Part shown: piece after piece, positions 1 through 10,248 of the stretch
Layout of the letters: each line of letters starts with the position of its first letter
Numbering within the stretch: position 1 is the stretch's first letter
Source of the DNA: Diplosphaera chodatii
Taxonomy: Eukaryota > Chlorophyta > Trebouxiophyceae > Prasiolales > Stichococcaceae
Length of the DNA: 64,000 nucleotides
Assembly: GCA_032358165.1 (NCBI GenBank)
Contig: JAALGY010000036.1
Location: 620,001 to 684,000 of the forward strand
Direction of reading: 5' to 3'
The notes under the pieces: generated by a model
What the model was told of the DNA's origin: nothing
What the model saw: the letters and a program-made list of their open reading frames with translations, nothing else
The model's database searches: none
Translations under genes and position numbers: made by a program

Positions 1-2136
1 TGCCCGCCTCGTTCATGGCGCACACCCGGAACCGGTACACCCTCCCGCTCTGCAACAGAGGGACGATGCACAGTGTAGGGTGTTCTGATGCACTCCGATG
101 ATGTCGGCGCTCTGTCACACACTGGAGGAAAGGTGCAAGGTCGCTATGCCCGGCAGGAGGCGGGAGTGGGTGCACAGTTCACCACAAGGCTATGGGCTTC
201 GTGCATGCGGTCCGGGCCGTAGTACTCCACCACAAAGTCGCCACCAAGGCCGTCATCACGCTCCAGGCGGTACCCGCTGATCGGGTCGCCATTACACGCT
301 GGCTCCTGCCAACGTAGCGGCACTTCTCAGCGACGCAGGCTGTGCCTAAAGCATTGTCCGTGATCGCAAGTGCATCTGGGGCGATGACCTCTGCAGAGCA
401 CAGCATGTTGAAGTTGCGCCACAACATGCGTGCCTGCCAGTGCACGGCGATCGAGTCGGTGGTCGACTCCACAGCCACGAGGCCATGCGGCGGGTCCGGC
501 ACGCTGGCCGAGGTCGAGAAGGCCACCGGCTTGCTCCACTCACTCTCGCCGAGCTCGTTGAACACCTGCAAAGATGGCAACACTCTTTCCTGTGACATGT
601 TTGCAACCAAGAAATCTTCATGCGTGGTGCGGACGGTGACAGTGCATCACCCAGGTTCTCCTCATCGGCACAACACCCCAGCCAGACCTTGAACTTGACT
701 GCGACTCTGGTGCCGGGGCGCAGTGAAGTCAGCTTGTGGCTGTTGTCAGGGCCATCGCACAGCATTTCCCACTCCTGCAGGTACCCAGCATAGGGTCTTT
801 GACATCTGTGCTGTGGCAGACACCCTGAAGCCCAGCAGACACACAACACATACCTTGGCAGGTCCTCAATGAAGCATCAATGTGAATCACCGATACTGCA
901 ACGCTTCGTGTGCGCTAAGAACATGCGCACCGCAGCTGTGTCCAGGGTGCTGCCATTGCCGGGCCGCAGCGCCAGCGCCTGGTAGCGAGTGATGGGGCGG
1001 CCCCCGGTCTCCCCAGGCTCCGGCCACTTGAACTGCAGCACCACATGTGGTCAGTCTCTGCCCCTTGCAGAAGTCGCTCTTTCACTGGTGCCAGACACCA
1101 CGACGATGCTCCATCTTGGGCTGTGCCATCCTTCTGACCGCAGGCACCTCCAGCAATCATCGGGACAGTATGCGCCTTCCAGTTGCATCCTGTTGCACAG
1201 CTGCTGACGACCTGTCACCTTCAGGAAGTTGCGGGCACGGCCGACGAGGCGTGCGGGATCAGGCAGCCCCGGCGGCGTGGGCACCGTCGCAAAGCGCGCT
1301 TCGGGCGACAGCTGCTGCGGGGGGATGCTGCCATACAAGGGTGTTGGCACGGGTTGCACCACCACTGTGAATGCATAAGTTCGCCCCGGCCGCAGATTGC
1401 AGACCTGCAGCGCAGGAACCCGAAAAGCTTCAGCGTCACCATCGGCGGGACAGCACTGGACTGCACCTGTCCTAGCAGAACCTCAATGCACGTTGGAACC
1501 AACCTCAGCAGATGCTGCGGCGTCTTGATACACCTTCACCCAGGCGTCCTCGTCGAGTGGCAGCTCCTCACCGCTTTTCTTGTGCTGCACCTGCGACGTC
1601 TCAGCGCCAAATGCCATCAGAGCCCTCCAGCAGTGTACGCAGGACGCTGGAGATTGCGCAGCATGTGCCAAGCATGCATGTTGGGGCATACGAACCTCCT
1701 GCATCTGCAGTGCGTAGGTGATTGCGCACGGCGGCAGGCTGGCTCCCGGCGGCACCTCACCGGTCATACCGGTCTGTCGCTGCGCTTCCCAGAACAGCCG
1801 GATCGAGTGCGTGCCCACAGTGTCCAGAATCGGCTTGGTGGCGGGTGAGAACAGCGGCACTGGCGGCGGGGGCGGAGGCGTTAGCGATGCTTCTGATACA
1901 TGCTCACTAAGCCCGGCTGCATCCGATACTGCGCCTCCCATGCCCACTGACCCTTGGGCGTTGTCGGTGGCCAAACGGGGAGCATCTGCACTTGCATCTG
2001 ATGCCTGCAGTTGCGCCTTGGACGGCGCTGCAGCCGGTGAAACATGGGAAATGGGATCGTACGGTGCAGGTTTGCCAGGAGCATCGCCGAACATCTTGTC
2101 GTATCGGAATGGCTTGGTCTGCGACATGCTGCCCAT
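1..2136 (-). CDS. Fibronectin type III repeat protein, FNDC3-like (partial, 3' end off the left edge)
   Basis: At least five fibronectin type III units are read on the minus strand. The first exon (1696-2136, phase 0) starts at the ATG at 2136 (MGSMSQTKPFRYDKMFG). It has a Ser/Ala/Pro-rich leader with a run of prolines and then FN3 unit 1 (THSIRLFWEA, ITYALQMQE). The next exon starts at 1599 (WVKVYQ). Later exons give LRPGRTYAFTVVVQP (about 1225-1430), FKWPEPGETGGRPITRYQA (about 920-1030), EWSKPVAFSTSASVPDPP with DSIAVHWQA (about 420-580), NGDPISGYRLERDDG (about 190-310) and GRVYRFRVCAMNEAG at the edge. The Trp, Tyr and LxPGTxY positions of the FN3 fold are visible. The string of units joined by VPDPP-type linkers resembles animal FNDC3, but no membrane anchor is inside the window. 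Function is unknown; a protein-binding scaffold is inferred. Confidence 0.72.
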
Positions 2137-2657
2137 GTGTTTCACCTGTCATGTGCACATCAGATCAATGACGGTTTGAGCGTGCACATGCATCGCGCAT
2201 GCTGCTGATGGGCACACAAGGTGCTAACTACGCTACAAACTGTGTTCTTCGGTAGTGAATGCGATAAACAGTGCGCACAAATGTGATCGATGAGGACGTT
2301 CAAGCGCACCTGGCATCAGTCATGCTCCAGGGCTTGCATGACCCAATGCCTAGTGTGCAGTGTCCGACATCACTGCAGTGCCAACTTTCACTTTGCAACA
2401 TGTTGCAATAGACCGCTGCACGTCGTCCGCTGCTGCATGGACAGCTCAACAGCGGGTGCGTGCTGTTGGAAGGCGCCCTGTGCGGTCTGCAGCTGACACT
2501 GGCAGGCACAGTACGAGGGCTCGGTGGTCCGCTGCCGCGTTGCCACACATCTTGGCGAACCGCGTCCTCGTGCTAGTCTTGAGCCTGCTGGTAGCCCTTT
2601 GTGACAGCTGCGGCGGCGCCCAGCTGCGCGCACAGTCACACTGGGGGGACCCCAACT
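2137..2657. other. Divergent intergenic region
   Basis: This stretch lies between two genes that point away from each other, the FN3 protein and the RING-H2 protein, so it must hold both promoters and 5' untranslated regions. I see no convincing coding exon and no clear TATA box. Confidence 0.5.
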
Positions 2658-5192
2658 ATGAGTCGAGACAGGGCTCCTGTCGTTGACCTCTGCTGCTCGC
2701 CGTCGCCCGGCCCCGCCGCCAAGCGGCCTAGGACTGAGCGCAAGGCCGGGGTGCCGAGGGTCAGGGACATGCACGACGAGATCGTTGACCTGAGCCTGAT
2801 GGACAGCCCGGACCCAGGGCCTGAGCAGCGAGGGCGCAGCCAGCTTGCGGAGGGCCAGGTGGAACGCAACCACAGGCTGTGGGGCGAGCTGCCAGCAGCA
2901 GAAGCGGGGTGCGAGGCCGGCCAGGCGGATGGCGGCGGGCAGCAGGTGTCGCAGGCGCGTGCCAGGCGGAGCCGCAGGCCGTACATGCTGCCGCCCATGG
3001 CGGCGCCCGCTCCCCCAGCGCAGCAGCCGCAGCGGGCGGCGCAGCGGCAGTGGCACCTGCAGCGCCCCGGCAAACTCGAGGACGAGGAGGACGGCCTGTC
3101 AGAAGACGAGCTCATCCTGCTGGGCAGCAGAGATGCTGGGGACACTGAAGCAGCTGCGCCGCAGCGTGCTGCCCCAAACAGCCGGCGGCGACAGTTCATG
3201 CCGCCACAGCAGCTGTTGGCTGGTGCTGCGCCGCCACCCCCGGGGTCTCCGCCCCGCGCCAGCTATGCAGCAGAACACCTGGGCCGCCGCTTCAGCTCGT
3301 TGCATGCGCACAAGGCGCAGCAGGACGCCGACCTGGCTCGCCGGCTGCAGGCGCAGGAGCAGATCGCCTTGGCGCGCGAACGGCAGCGCGCCAGGTTCCA
3401 GGCGCAGCAGCAGCAGGTGCAGCAGGCGTACATGCAGCGGCACATGGAGCAGCTGGCCAGCCTGGAGGTCGCCGCTGCGGAAGCCGCCGCTGCGGCGGGA
3501 GGCGGCAGCCACCAGCACGGCGGCCGCGGCGGCCTCGGCAACTGGTCAGATGGCGGCAGCAATGACGAGGAGGATGACCCGTGGAGCAACGCCGCCGATG
3601 ATGCGATGTTCGGCACTCACCCGCCCTGGGCTGTGTTCGGCAGCGAGGACGCCTCTCCGCCACGGCGGGGCGGCCGCGCCGCGCGCCGCTCGTACACCCA
3701 CCAGCGCTCCGGTCCCAGGTGCCTGCTCATGCACATGCTCACCTCCATGCTGCTGCGCCTTTGAACTCACTAGTTGGGAAGACAGTGATCACATTTGTAG
3801 TTGAAGATGACCATTGCATCGGTAGTCGGGAGTTGACATGAGTGTTGCTGGGCCGAGTTCACTCGCTGCTGCAAATTGGCAGGGGCGCGGCTGTGGTATT
3901 GATGTCAGTGTGCCATGGTGCAGGGGCAGCAGGCAGCGCCAGGACTGGGGCGGCGGCGGCGGCAGCGCCTCCTCGCTGGCGGACGCCATGCTGGGCATGC
4001 TCAGCGAGACAGGGTCCTGGGGAGGTGGGTGCCCTTCCCAAGTGGGCAGCTATCGCCGAGTCAACCATGTGGCGAACTGCCACTGCAGTGCCGGGTGTTG
4101 CCGCTGCTCCAGGTGGTGTGCAACATACCCTGACTGTGTGCCCGAGGTCAGCATGTGCCACATCGGTGCCTCGGTGTGCAGGCGTGCATGTTGGGGGTGG
4201 CCCGGGCGTCGGCCACCTGCACATGCAGCCGCAGACGGGTCTGGGCGGCCGCGACTACACCTCCATGGGCGGTGCCCTTGCAGCAATGCGCGCCGCCATG
4301 TCCGGCCTCACGGTGCGCCTGCAACGCCGCTTGGTCCGGATACTGGATGCATCTTGCTGAGCAGTGTGTCAGTCACGGTGCCACACTGCATGTTTGACTA
4401 GCGGCGTGTCTGTTGCACCACCGACAATGATCCTTATCTTGCTCAAGTAGCCTTGCTCACTTGGCTTAGCTCAGCTCAGCCCTGCTGTCAACAGCAGAGA
4501 TGTGAGATTTTGATGCAATCTGCATGCAGGCACAGTCGCGGCTGCCGCCGTCCATGCTGTTTTCGGACCGTGACTTTACGGCAGATGATTACGAGGCGCT
4601 GCTTGCCCTGGACGAGGGCATCGACAACCGCAAAGGTGTGCAGGAATGCACATAGGAATGCATATATCAGCTCGAAAGGCCCAGGGAAGCAAGCTGTTGT
4701 TCAGCCATGCACATCTCAGAAGTTATGCAGATGGCAAGGCACCTGGCGTGCCGCAGCGCTGGCTCTTTCCAATGCCCAAGCGTTCCGCTGAGCTCCTACC
4801 TGTTCGACATGCAGGCGCGTCCAAGGAGGTGATCGAGGCCATACCAACACTGACGGTGGGCGGCAAGGGCGGAGGCCTGGCGCCTGACGACGACCCGCGC
4901 TGCTGCATCTGCCTGGCCGACTACGCGCCCGGCGCCACCCTGCGCAAGCTGCCCTGCAGCCACCAGTTCCACAAGTGCGCTGCCTGTCACCATTCGTCAC
5001 TGTTGCAGTCGTCCTTCCTACCCTTGCTACCTTGCGGATGCCGCTGAGGCACTGCCGAACGAGGATGCTTTTGCTGTTACAATGTGGCGATGGTGGATGT
5101 GTGGCTGCAGGGCATGCCTGGACACCTGGCTGGCACAGAAGGCGACCTGCCCCATCTGCCAGGCAGCCGCAGCTGCAGGTGGCAGCTCGTAG
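2658..5192 (+). CDS. RING-H2 finger E3 ubiquitin ligase
   Basis: Exons are 2658-3718, 3924 to about 4025, 4229-4312, 4530-4635, 4815-4974 and 5111-5192, giving roughly 530 residues. The end of exon 2 is uncertain because its phase does not fit exon 3. The long first exon encodes a disordered, Gln/Ala-rich region with an acidic patch (LEDEEDGLSEDELILLG) and a coiled coil rich in Gln and Arg. Exon 4 encodes FTADDYEALLALDE, a segment typical of plant and algal RING-H2 proteins. The RING is at the C terminus: CCICLADY, then LPCSHQFHK, then (across the intron) ACLDTWL and CPIC, which supplies the C3H2C3 zinc ligands. It should act as a ubiquitin ligase with an E2 enzyme; the substrate cannot be inferred. 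The ATG at 2658 is the first in frame. Confidence 0.82.
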
Positions 5193-5444
5193 CTGGCACA
5201 GCAGCGTTGGCAGGGTTCATTGGCAATGTGTGAGGACGGGCATTTTAGGTGCAACCAGGTGGCCAGAAACCTGTTACATCGTAACTCTTGTGTCAGCACC
5301 GGTAACAAACTTGCTCAGGCGAAGCTGTGCAGCTGCCTTCCCGTTGGTTTGTAGAACATTTCTGCTGGCTTTTGAGGCGCCACAATGGCTAGCGCTTTCA
5401 TTGCACGTACGTGATAGGGGACCAGGGAAGCTTGCATTGCTGAA

Positions 5445-5811
5445 TTACTGTAATGAGGAAGAGAAGGTGATGTTGTGGTGCAACAGCATACCTGGAGCTG
5501 CATGATGTTTATATCAAGCTGCTGGAAAGCAGATTGTGGACGTCCCATGCACATGTTGCGCAACTCACCTAAGCTCTTCTTAACTGCTGCGGGCAACCTG
5601 CCCATGTCCTCATCATCAGCAGGCGCTGCGGCTGCATTGTGTAGGATGCACAATTCATCGAGGCGTTTCCACTGCAAGACAGGGAGGATCCAGAAAGCAA
5701 GGGAGGTATGTAGGCAGTCTGTGGGGTTCGCGAAGGGTTGAATATTGAAGGGGAATAATTGGCGGCCAAAAAGACGTTCAAGTATGTACGAGGCTGGACG
5801 CTTGGGAGCAT
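5445..5811 (-). CDS. Possible small spliced gene of unknown function
   Basis: One minus-strand exon, 5572-5673, has excellent splice signals on both sides: a pyrimidine-rich acceptor ending TTGCAG and a GTGAGT donor. It reads WKRLDELCILHN and later DDEDMGRLPAAVKKSL. A following exon can be joined in phase and ends at a stop near 5445. The upstream exon is uncertain; an ATG at 5811 gives MLPSVQPRTYLN but needs a weak donor. No family is recognised. If real, it starts about 50 bases from the SET-domain gene, head to head. Confidence 0.35.
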
Positions 5812-5863
5812 CGCTTGCTACCGACACAACCTCGCTCCTCGTCACAGCGTGCGGAAGCAGACC

Positions 5864-8800
5864 ATGGATGTCGTCGACATGCAGAGCAGGGGCCAATCTG
5901 ACAGACGTATCTTTCCGGGACAAGACACCCAACAGCTTGCTGCGGTGGTCAAGCGCGAGCACCCGGAGCGTGCACCGGTCATCAAGCGAGAGCACGACCC
6001 AAGTTGGCATCACACAGACCATGTCGTGCGCCGTCAACGAGCATACCCGGCATCGGGAGATACAGGTGATCACAAGCCCCCCGAGCATGCTATAAAGTTG
6101 CCACCGCAATGGCAGTGTCCCCGCCCAGCAGCCAGCCCAGCATCCGAAACTAACTGTCTACTGCGATCACGTATGTAGGCGACAATGCAATCGTGATACA
6201 CGACAGCGACTCCGAGGATGATGTGCAGCCGCAGCAGGCAATGCAGCAGCCGCCCCTCCGCAACAGCCCGTGTGCTGCCCAGGTTGAACCCAGCGGCGTA
6301 GCCGACCAAGGCACGAAGCTGGCTGCTGCCGCGCAGCATGGCCCTGAGATGCTGCCCCCACGCCGCTGTGTTGAAGAAGAGAGCAGCGACACAGATGACG
6401 ACTGGATAACCACGGACGGTGATGCGAATAATGACGCTGTGCACCCCGAGGATGATGTGCAGCCGCAGCAGGCAACGCCACAGCCGCCCCTCCGCAACTG
6501 CGAGTGCGCTGCCCAGCTCGAACCCAGCGGCGTAGACGACCAAGGCACCAGGCTGGCTGCTGCCACGCAGCATGGCCCCGAGATGCTGCCCCCACGCCGC
6601 TGTCGCAGATTGTGTTATGAAGAAGAGAGCAGCGACACAGATGACGACTGGACAACCACGGACGATGATGCGAATGATGACGCTGTGCACCATGTGAGCA
6701 CTGTTACTGCAGCTGTCCTGACCATCACGCCTCAAAGCTTAGGGCTGGGAACCTGCTGCACAGCATTGCTGCTGCGTGTGTGATGAGCAAAGGTTACGGA
6801 ATGGCGTGCAACCCTCTGACAACCCTCGTTTGACATGCATGCAGGCAAAGCAATCATATGCAGTGGAGCGCAACATCACCTGGAAGAATCCACTCAAGCT
6901 GAGCAGACAGCAGACGCTCACAATGTTCCCGCACGGGACGCGGCCGCAGCAAATTGCAGTCAGGCCAGGCGCATGCCCGCGCTTCAGGGCAGTGTTCAAG
7001 ACAAGCGCTGGCCTGCGCTTCAGGGTGGATATGAAGGACCTCAGGCGGCAGCCCGGCATCCTGACAGCCTCCGGCCGTGGGTGGCTCGCGATGCGCGATG
7101 CCCTGGGGCTTGAGCGCGGTGCCCGGGTCGAGCTGACTGGGCAGCCGGGCGATGCAGAGCTCTGGATTAGGGTAATTGATCGACCCGGCGGTCGCGGCAG
7201 CGACGGTAGCCGCAGCGGCGGCCTGAGCAGCGGTGCTGCACAGCAGGCAGCAGGCAGTGCGGCCAGCCCTGCGGCCACATGCACGAATGAGCAGCAGCTG
7301 CGGCTGGGGACCAGCATAGGTCGCCGAGTAGCGGTCTACTGGTCTGATGACGACACACACTACCCAGGCACCATCACCGCCTTCAACGCAGCCCAAGTAG
7401 GTTCCTCTCACTGTTGCAAGTGCACGAGTCATGGTGGCTAGCCTTGTACTGATGTTGCAAGGTGTGTCCTGTGCAGGATGTGTCATGCGCTTGGTTAGTC
7501 CAAGATCAATATTCCTGAGGGCAAACTGACTGAGCAGGTTGCACTCGCACACCAGGGCAAGCACCACGTTGCATACAACGACCGCGACGACGAAGACGAG
7601 AAGCTGCTTGACAACGCGGGGGCATGGCAGTTCATTGATGCACCAGTGCCACCACTGATGAAAGACCGAGTCCAGGCAAGGATACTGCACACAGTAACAT
7701 GCATCAAAAGCAAGCAAGACATCTGTCGACCAAGCCTAACATCTCGTATTCTCGTTAACCCAATGACGCCTCCTGAAACCTGGCTGCAGTGTGCGATCGA
7801 GGAGAAGGACATGCCAACTGGGCGCGACTCGTGCATGCCGCAGCAGCAGCCAGGCCCTGAACCGCCTGCCAAGCGGAAGCGGCATGCAGCTGGTCTGCCC
7901 TCACGCCAGCGACCATCGAAGCAGGCAGCGGCAACGACAGCGGCTGCAGCTACGGCACCAGCAGCTGGGGCTATTGATGAAGACGCCAGCGCATCTGGTG
8001 GACGGCAGCCAGATGCCACGGGTGCTGCGAGTGGCGGCACCCCTGCACCCACTGCAGGGCCTGCCACTGCGGCGGCAACCCACCTGCCGACTAATGCCTC
8101 GGCGCCTGATGCGGCTGACGAGGCTGCCGTTGGCCCTGCTGACATGCCAAACGCAGCTCCTGCCAGCCGCGCTGATGTGCCCACTTCCAGCCCTGACAGT
8201 GCGTCTGCGCCACCGCCTGCAGCTGCCGCTGCCGCAGGTGTTGCTGCTGCATCTCCTGCCATGCTGAGGCATGCAGTAACACGTTATCTGCTTGTGGAGG
8301 CTTGGCCCACGCTGTAGCGCTGATGTGCGTATGGCCAAACAAAGGCTAAAGCCGGCACCCACACTACCATCTCATAATTGCAGATAAGGCCAAAGGCTCC
8401 ACTGCTTTCCGGAGTCCGGAGCGCCCTGCAAACCGCGCAGCTGTGCAGCCAGCGTTGTCGTCTGGCAGCCCAGGTTATTCAGCATGGGAGGGCTTGCTGT
8501 GTTGCCGCCGGATGTTGACCACACCCAGCAGTGCCAGTGCCCAACTGACGGCTGGCCGACGTGTGGTCACTGCCTCAATTGCAGGCATCGATTTGAGCGC
8601 CGTGATTGCAAAGGAGCCACTTGTGTTTCTGCACACAGACACCGAGCTCATCCCATGGTACCAGGTGAGTACACGTGTGTAGGCTGCGTCTTCAGGCAGA
8701 CCGCGCTCATGCTCACAGCACTTGCCGCTGACAAGTGTCTGCTCATCAGCACCGTGCACTCAGGAAAATCAAGAGCGCTGCTGCATGAGCCTGCATGTTG

Positions 8801-9723
8801 ATATTCGCCAGACTGCACTTGCTCTGGAGCAGGAGTCGCAGGAAACTGCAGAGTGTGCGGTGCTCGGCAAGACTGGAGCGGGAGTCTCAGCAGGTGGCAT
8901 GGCTGTTGGCGCCGCGGCCATTGACCCACCCCGCGGCAGCATAAGCGCTGTGCTCAAGGTGCTGCTCTTCGTTTGGCTCCGCAGCAACCAAGGTCATGCT
9001 GAGCTAACTCATGCCTGGTATTACCAGAATGATGCAGATGTGGTCAGGTGCTTGCTGCAGGGCGGGGCCCAGTTCCGGGTCTGGGGATCCGAATGGAATG
9101 ATGCTGCGGGCACCCGCTGCTCCAAGGTCGTAGCCCTGGAGCCGATTCAGGCTGGCAATTCTGTCTTCGAGGGAGTTGGTGAGGGCTACTGTACTGTGGC
9201 CAGTCGTCTTGCGAACCAGTGTTTGGTACTTATCAGATCAGTGACACTCAGGCAGCATGTTTGCAGTCGTTCACATGGCTGCATGCTATGGAATGGCCGC
9301 CTGCACCACCTTGGTGCGTGTTTAACTCTTGGTTTGATGACCACGAACAGGCAGGTATCTGATCGGCGACGATGGCCTCGATCTCCATGACAGCCGACAC
9401 ACCTTGCCCCTGGACACCTGCATGAACACGAAGCAGGGCGTCGTGTGGGCCATCGACTGCAGCAGCAGTGGGAACATCAGCAGGCAAGACGTGTGGACGC
9501 AAGAGAACTGTCATTCTGAATGGTGTAGGGACCGCTGCATCATACTACTGACGCTCGCTCCTAAACATACTTCATGATTCACTATATTTTCCCTGCCTGC
9601 TTGCAGGCTGCTGAGCCGGGCAAGCACCGGCAATCCGGCCAACCTGCGCATCTGTACCTTTGGCGTCCGACTTCTGTTTCAGGCCACGCGGGACATTGAG
9701 AAGAACGAAGAGCTGCTTTGGTG
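5864..9723 (+). CDS. Composite SET-domain protein with B3-like and Tudor-like segments
   Basis: Exon 1 (5864-6065) starts at an ATG in a strong context (ACCATGG) and carries two SUMO-type sites, VKRE and IKRE. Phases agree for exon 2 (6179-6693), exon 3 (6845-7396) and an exon from 7499. Exon 2 holds two copies of an acidic repeat (DSDSEDDVQ, SSDTDDDW). Exon 3 may be a B3-like DNA-binding fold (WKNPLKLSRQQTL, GWLAMRDALGLERGARV). It leads into a Tudor-like segment (RVAVYWSDDDTHYPGTI, then across the intron GKHHVAYNDRDDEDEKLL). After an Ala/Pro-rich stretch come a possible pre-SET (IAGIDLSAVIAKEPLVF, about 8590) and the SET core: CSKVVALEPIQAGNSVFEG, RYLIGDDGLDLHDSRH, GNPANLRICTFGVRLLF, DIEKNEELLW. 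It probably methylates lysine on chromatin. The usual DY after ELLW is absent because a TGA follows. The joins at 8280-9050 are not resolved, so two genes remain possible. Confidence 0.6.
6214..6693 (+). repeat. Tandem duplication inside the SET-gene exon 2
   Basis: Two copies of a unit of about 234 bases lie back to back, from 6214 and from 6448. Both begin GAGGATGATGTGCAGCCGCA and both end near GACGCTGTGCACC. The second copy carries a small insertion near 6600 that keeps the reading frame, so both copies are translated. Confidence 0.85.
9484..9606 (+). other. GC-AG intron in the SET domain
   Basis: The exon ends ...AACATCAGCAG and is followed by GCAAGACG, not GT. Joining to the acceptor at 9601-9606 (TTGCAG) gives NISRLLSRASTGNPAN, which is what the SET fold needs. 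No GT donor nearby keeps the frame. AG|GCAAG is the usual form of the minor GC-AG class. Confidence 0.7.
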
Positions 9724-10248
9724 AACCAGCATCCGGCTGACTGTCGTCGATGGCCCTGCAGCATGTCTTTGTACTCATCAGTGGCAGGCCTACTGTTACT
9801 TGTAACGATTGAACCTGTTGTGCATGCTACGGACTGTTTTATTGGCTCACGCCAACGGTAAATAATGCGCATCCACGGCCAGGGCAGCAACATTGCATGG
9901 TGGGCTGCATTGCATGCTGCTGCATCACATTCCACCCAAAAAATCACAAGGTGAGCTCGTTTTGGCGGATCTACAGCTCAGACAACCCACATAGTGCGAC
10001 TGTCATGCCGCCGAATTGCTGCGCGGCAGAGCTAAACAGGGTTTGGGCAGCCTGCGTGACTAAACGCTGTCATCACCCTGCTGACGTGCTCCCCAACTTC
10101 ATTCTTTGCTTGCCGCGCACCGTTGTTCGTCTGGCAACAGTCTTGAACCACGTTTGCAGTTGCCTATATCTGCATAGGTGATCAGCCAGGCAGCTTGAGG
10201 ACGCCTATTGGAAACAACGAAACGACCTCGCTGGTGTAGCTGGTCATA
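9724..10248. other. Intergenic, SET gene 3' end to acyl-CoA oxidase
   Basis: Tandem-orientation gap. It holds a TGTAA element at 9801-9805. An isolated exon-like stretch near 9890-9948 ends in AAG|GTGAGC, but I could not place it in a gene. Confidence 0.4.
9801..9805 (+). promoter_or_regulatory. Candidate TGTAA poly(A) signal
   Basis: TGTAA is the established green-algal polyadenylation signal. This copy is 78 bases after the SET-gene stop codon. Confidence 0.45.

Noticed and set aside
6090..6096. TATAAAG as a TATA box
   Set aside because: It falls in the first intron of the SET gene as modelled, downstream of the proposed start codon, so a core promoter role is unlikely.
6070..6735. 221-codon minus frame with hydrophobic repeats
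   Set aside because: It is the antisense shadow of the acidic tandem repeat, which fits the spliced plus gene in phase.
8484..8640. Cys-rich frame (CQCPTDGWPTCGHCLNCRH) as a pre-SET zinc cluster
   Set aside because: The overlapping frame with IAGIDLSAVIAKEPL ends at a clean GTGAGT donor and fits the SET family better; the Cys-rich frame has no donor in phase.
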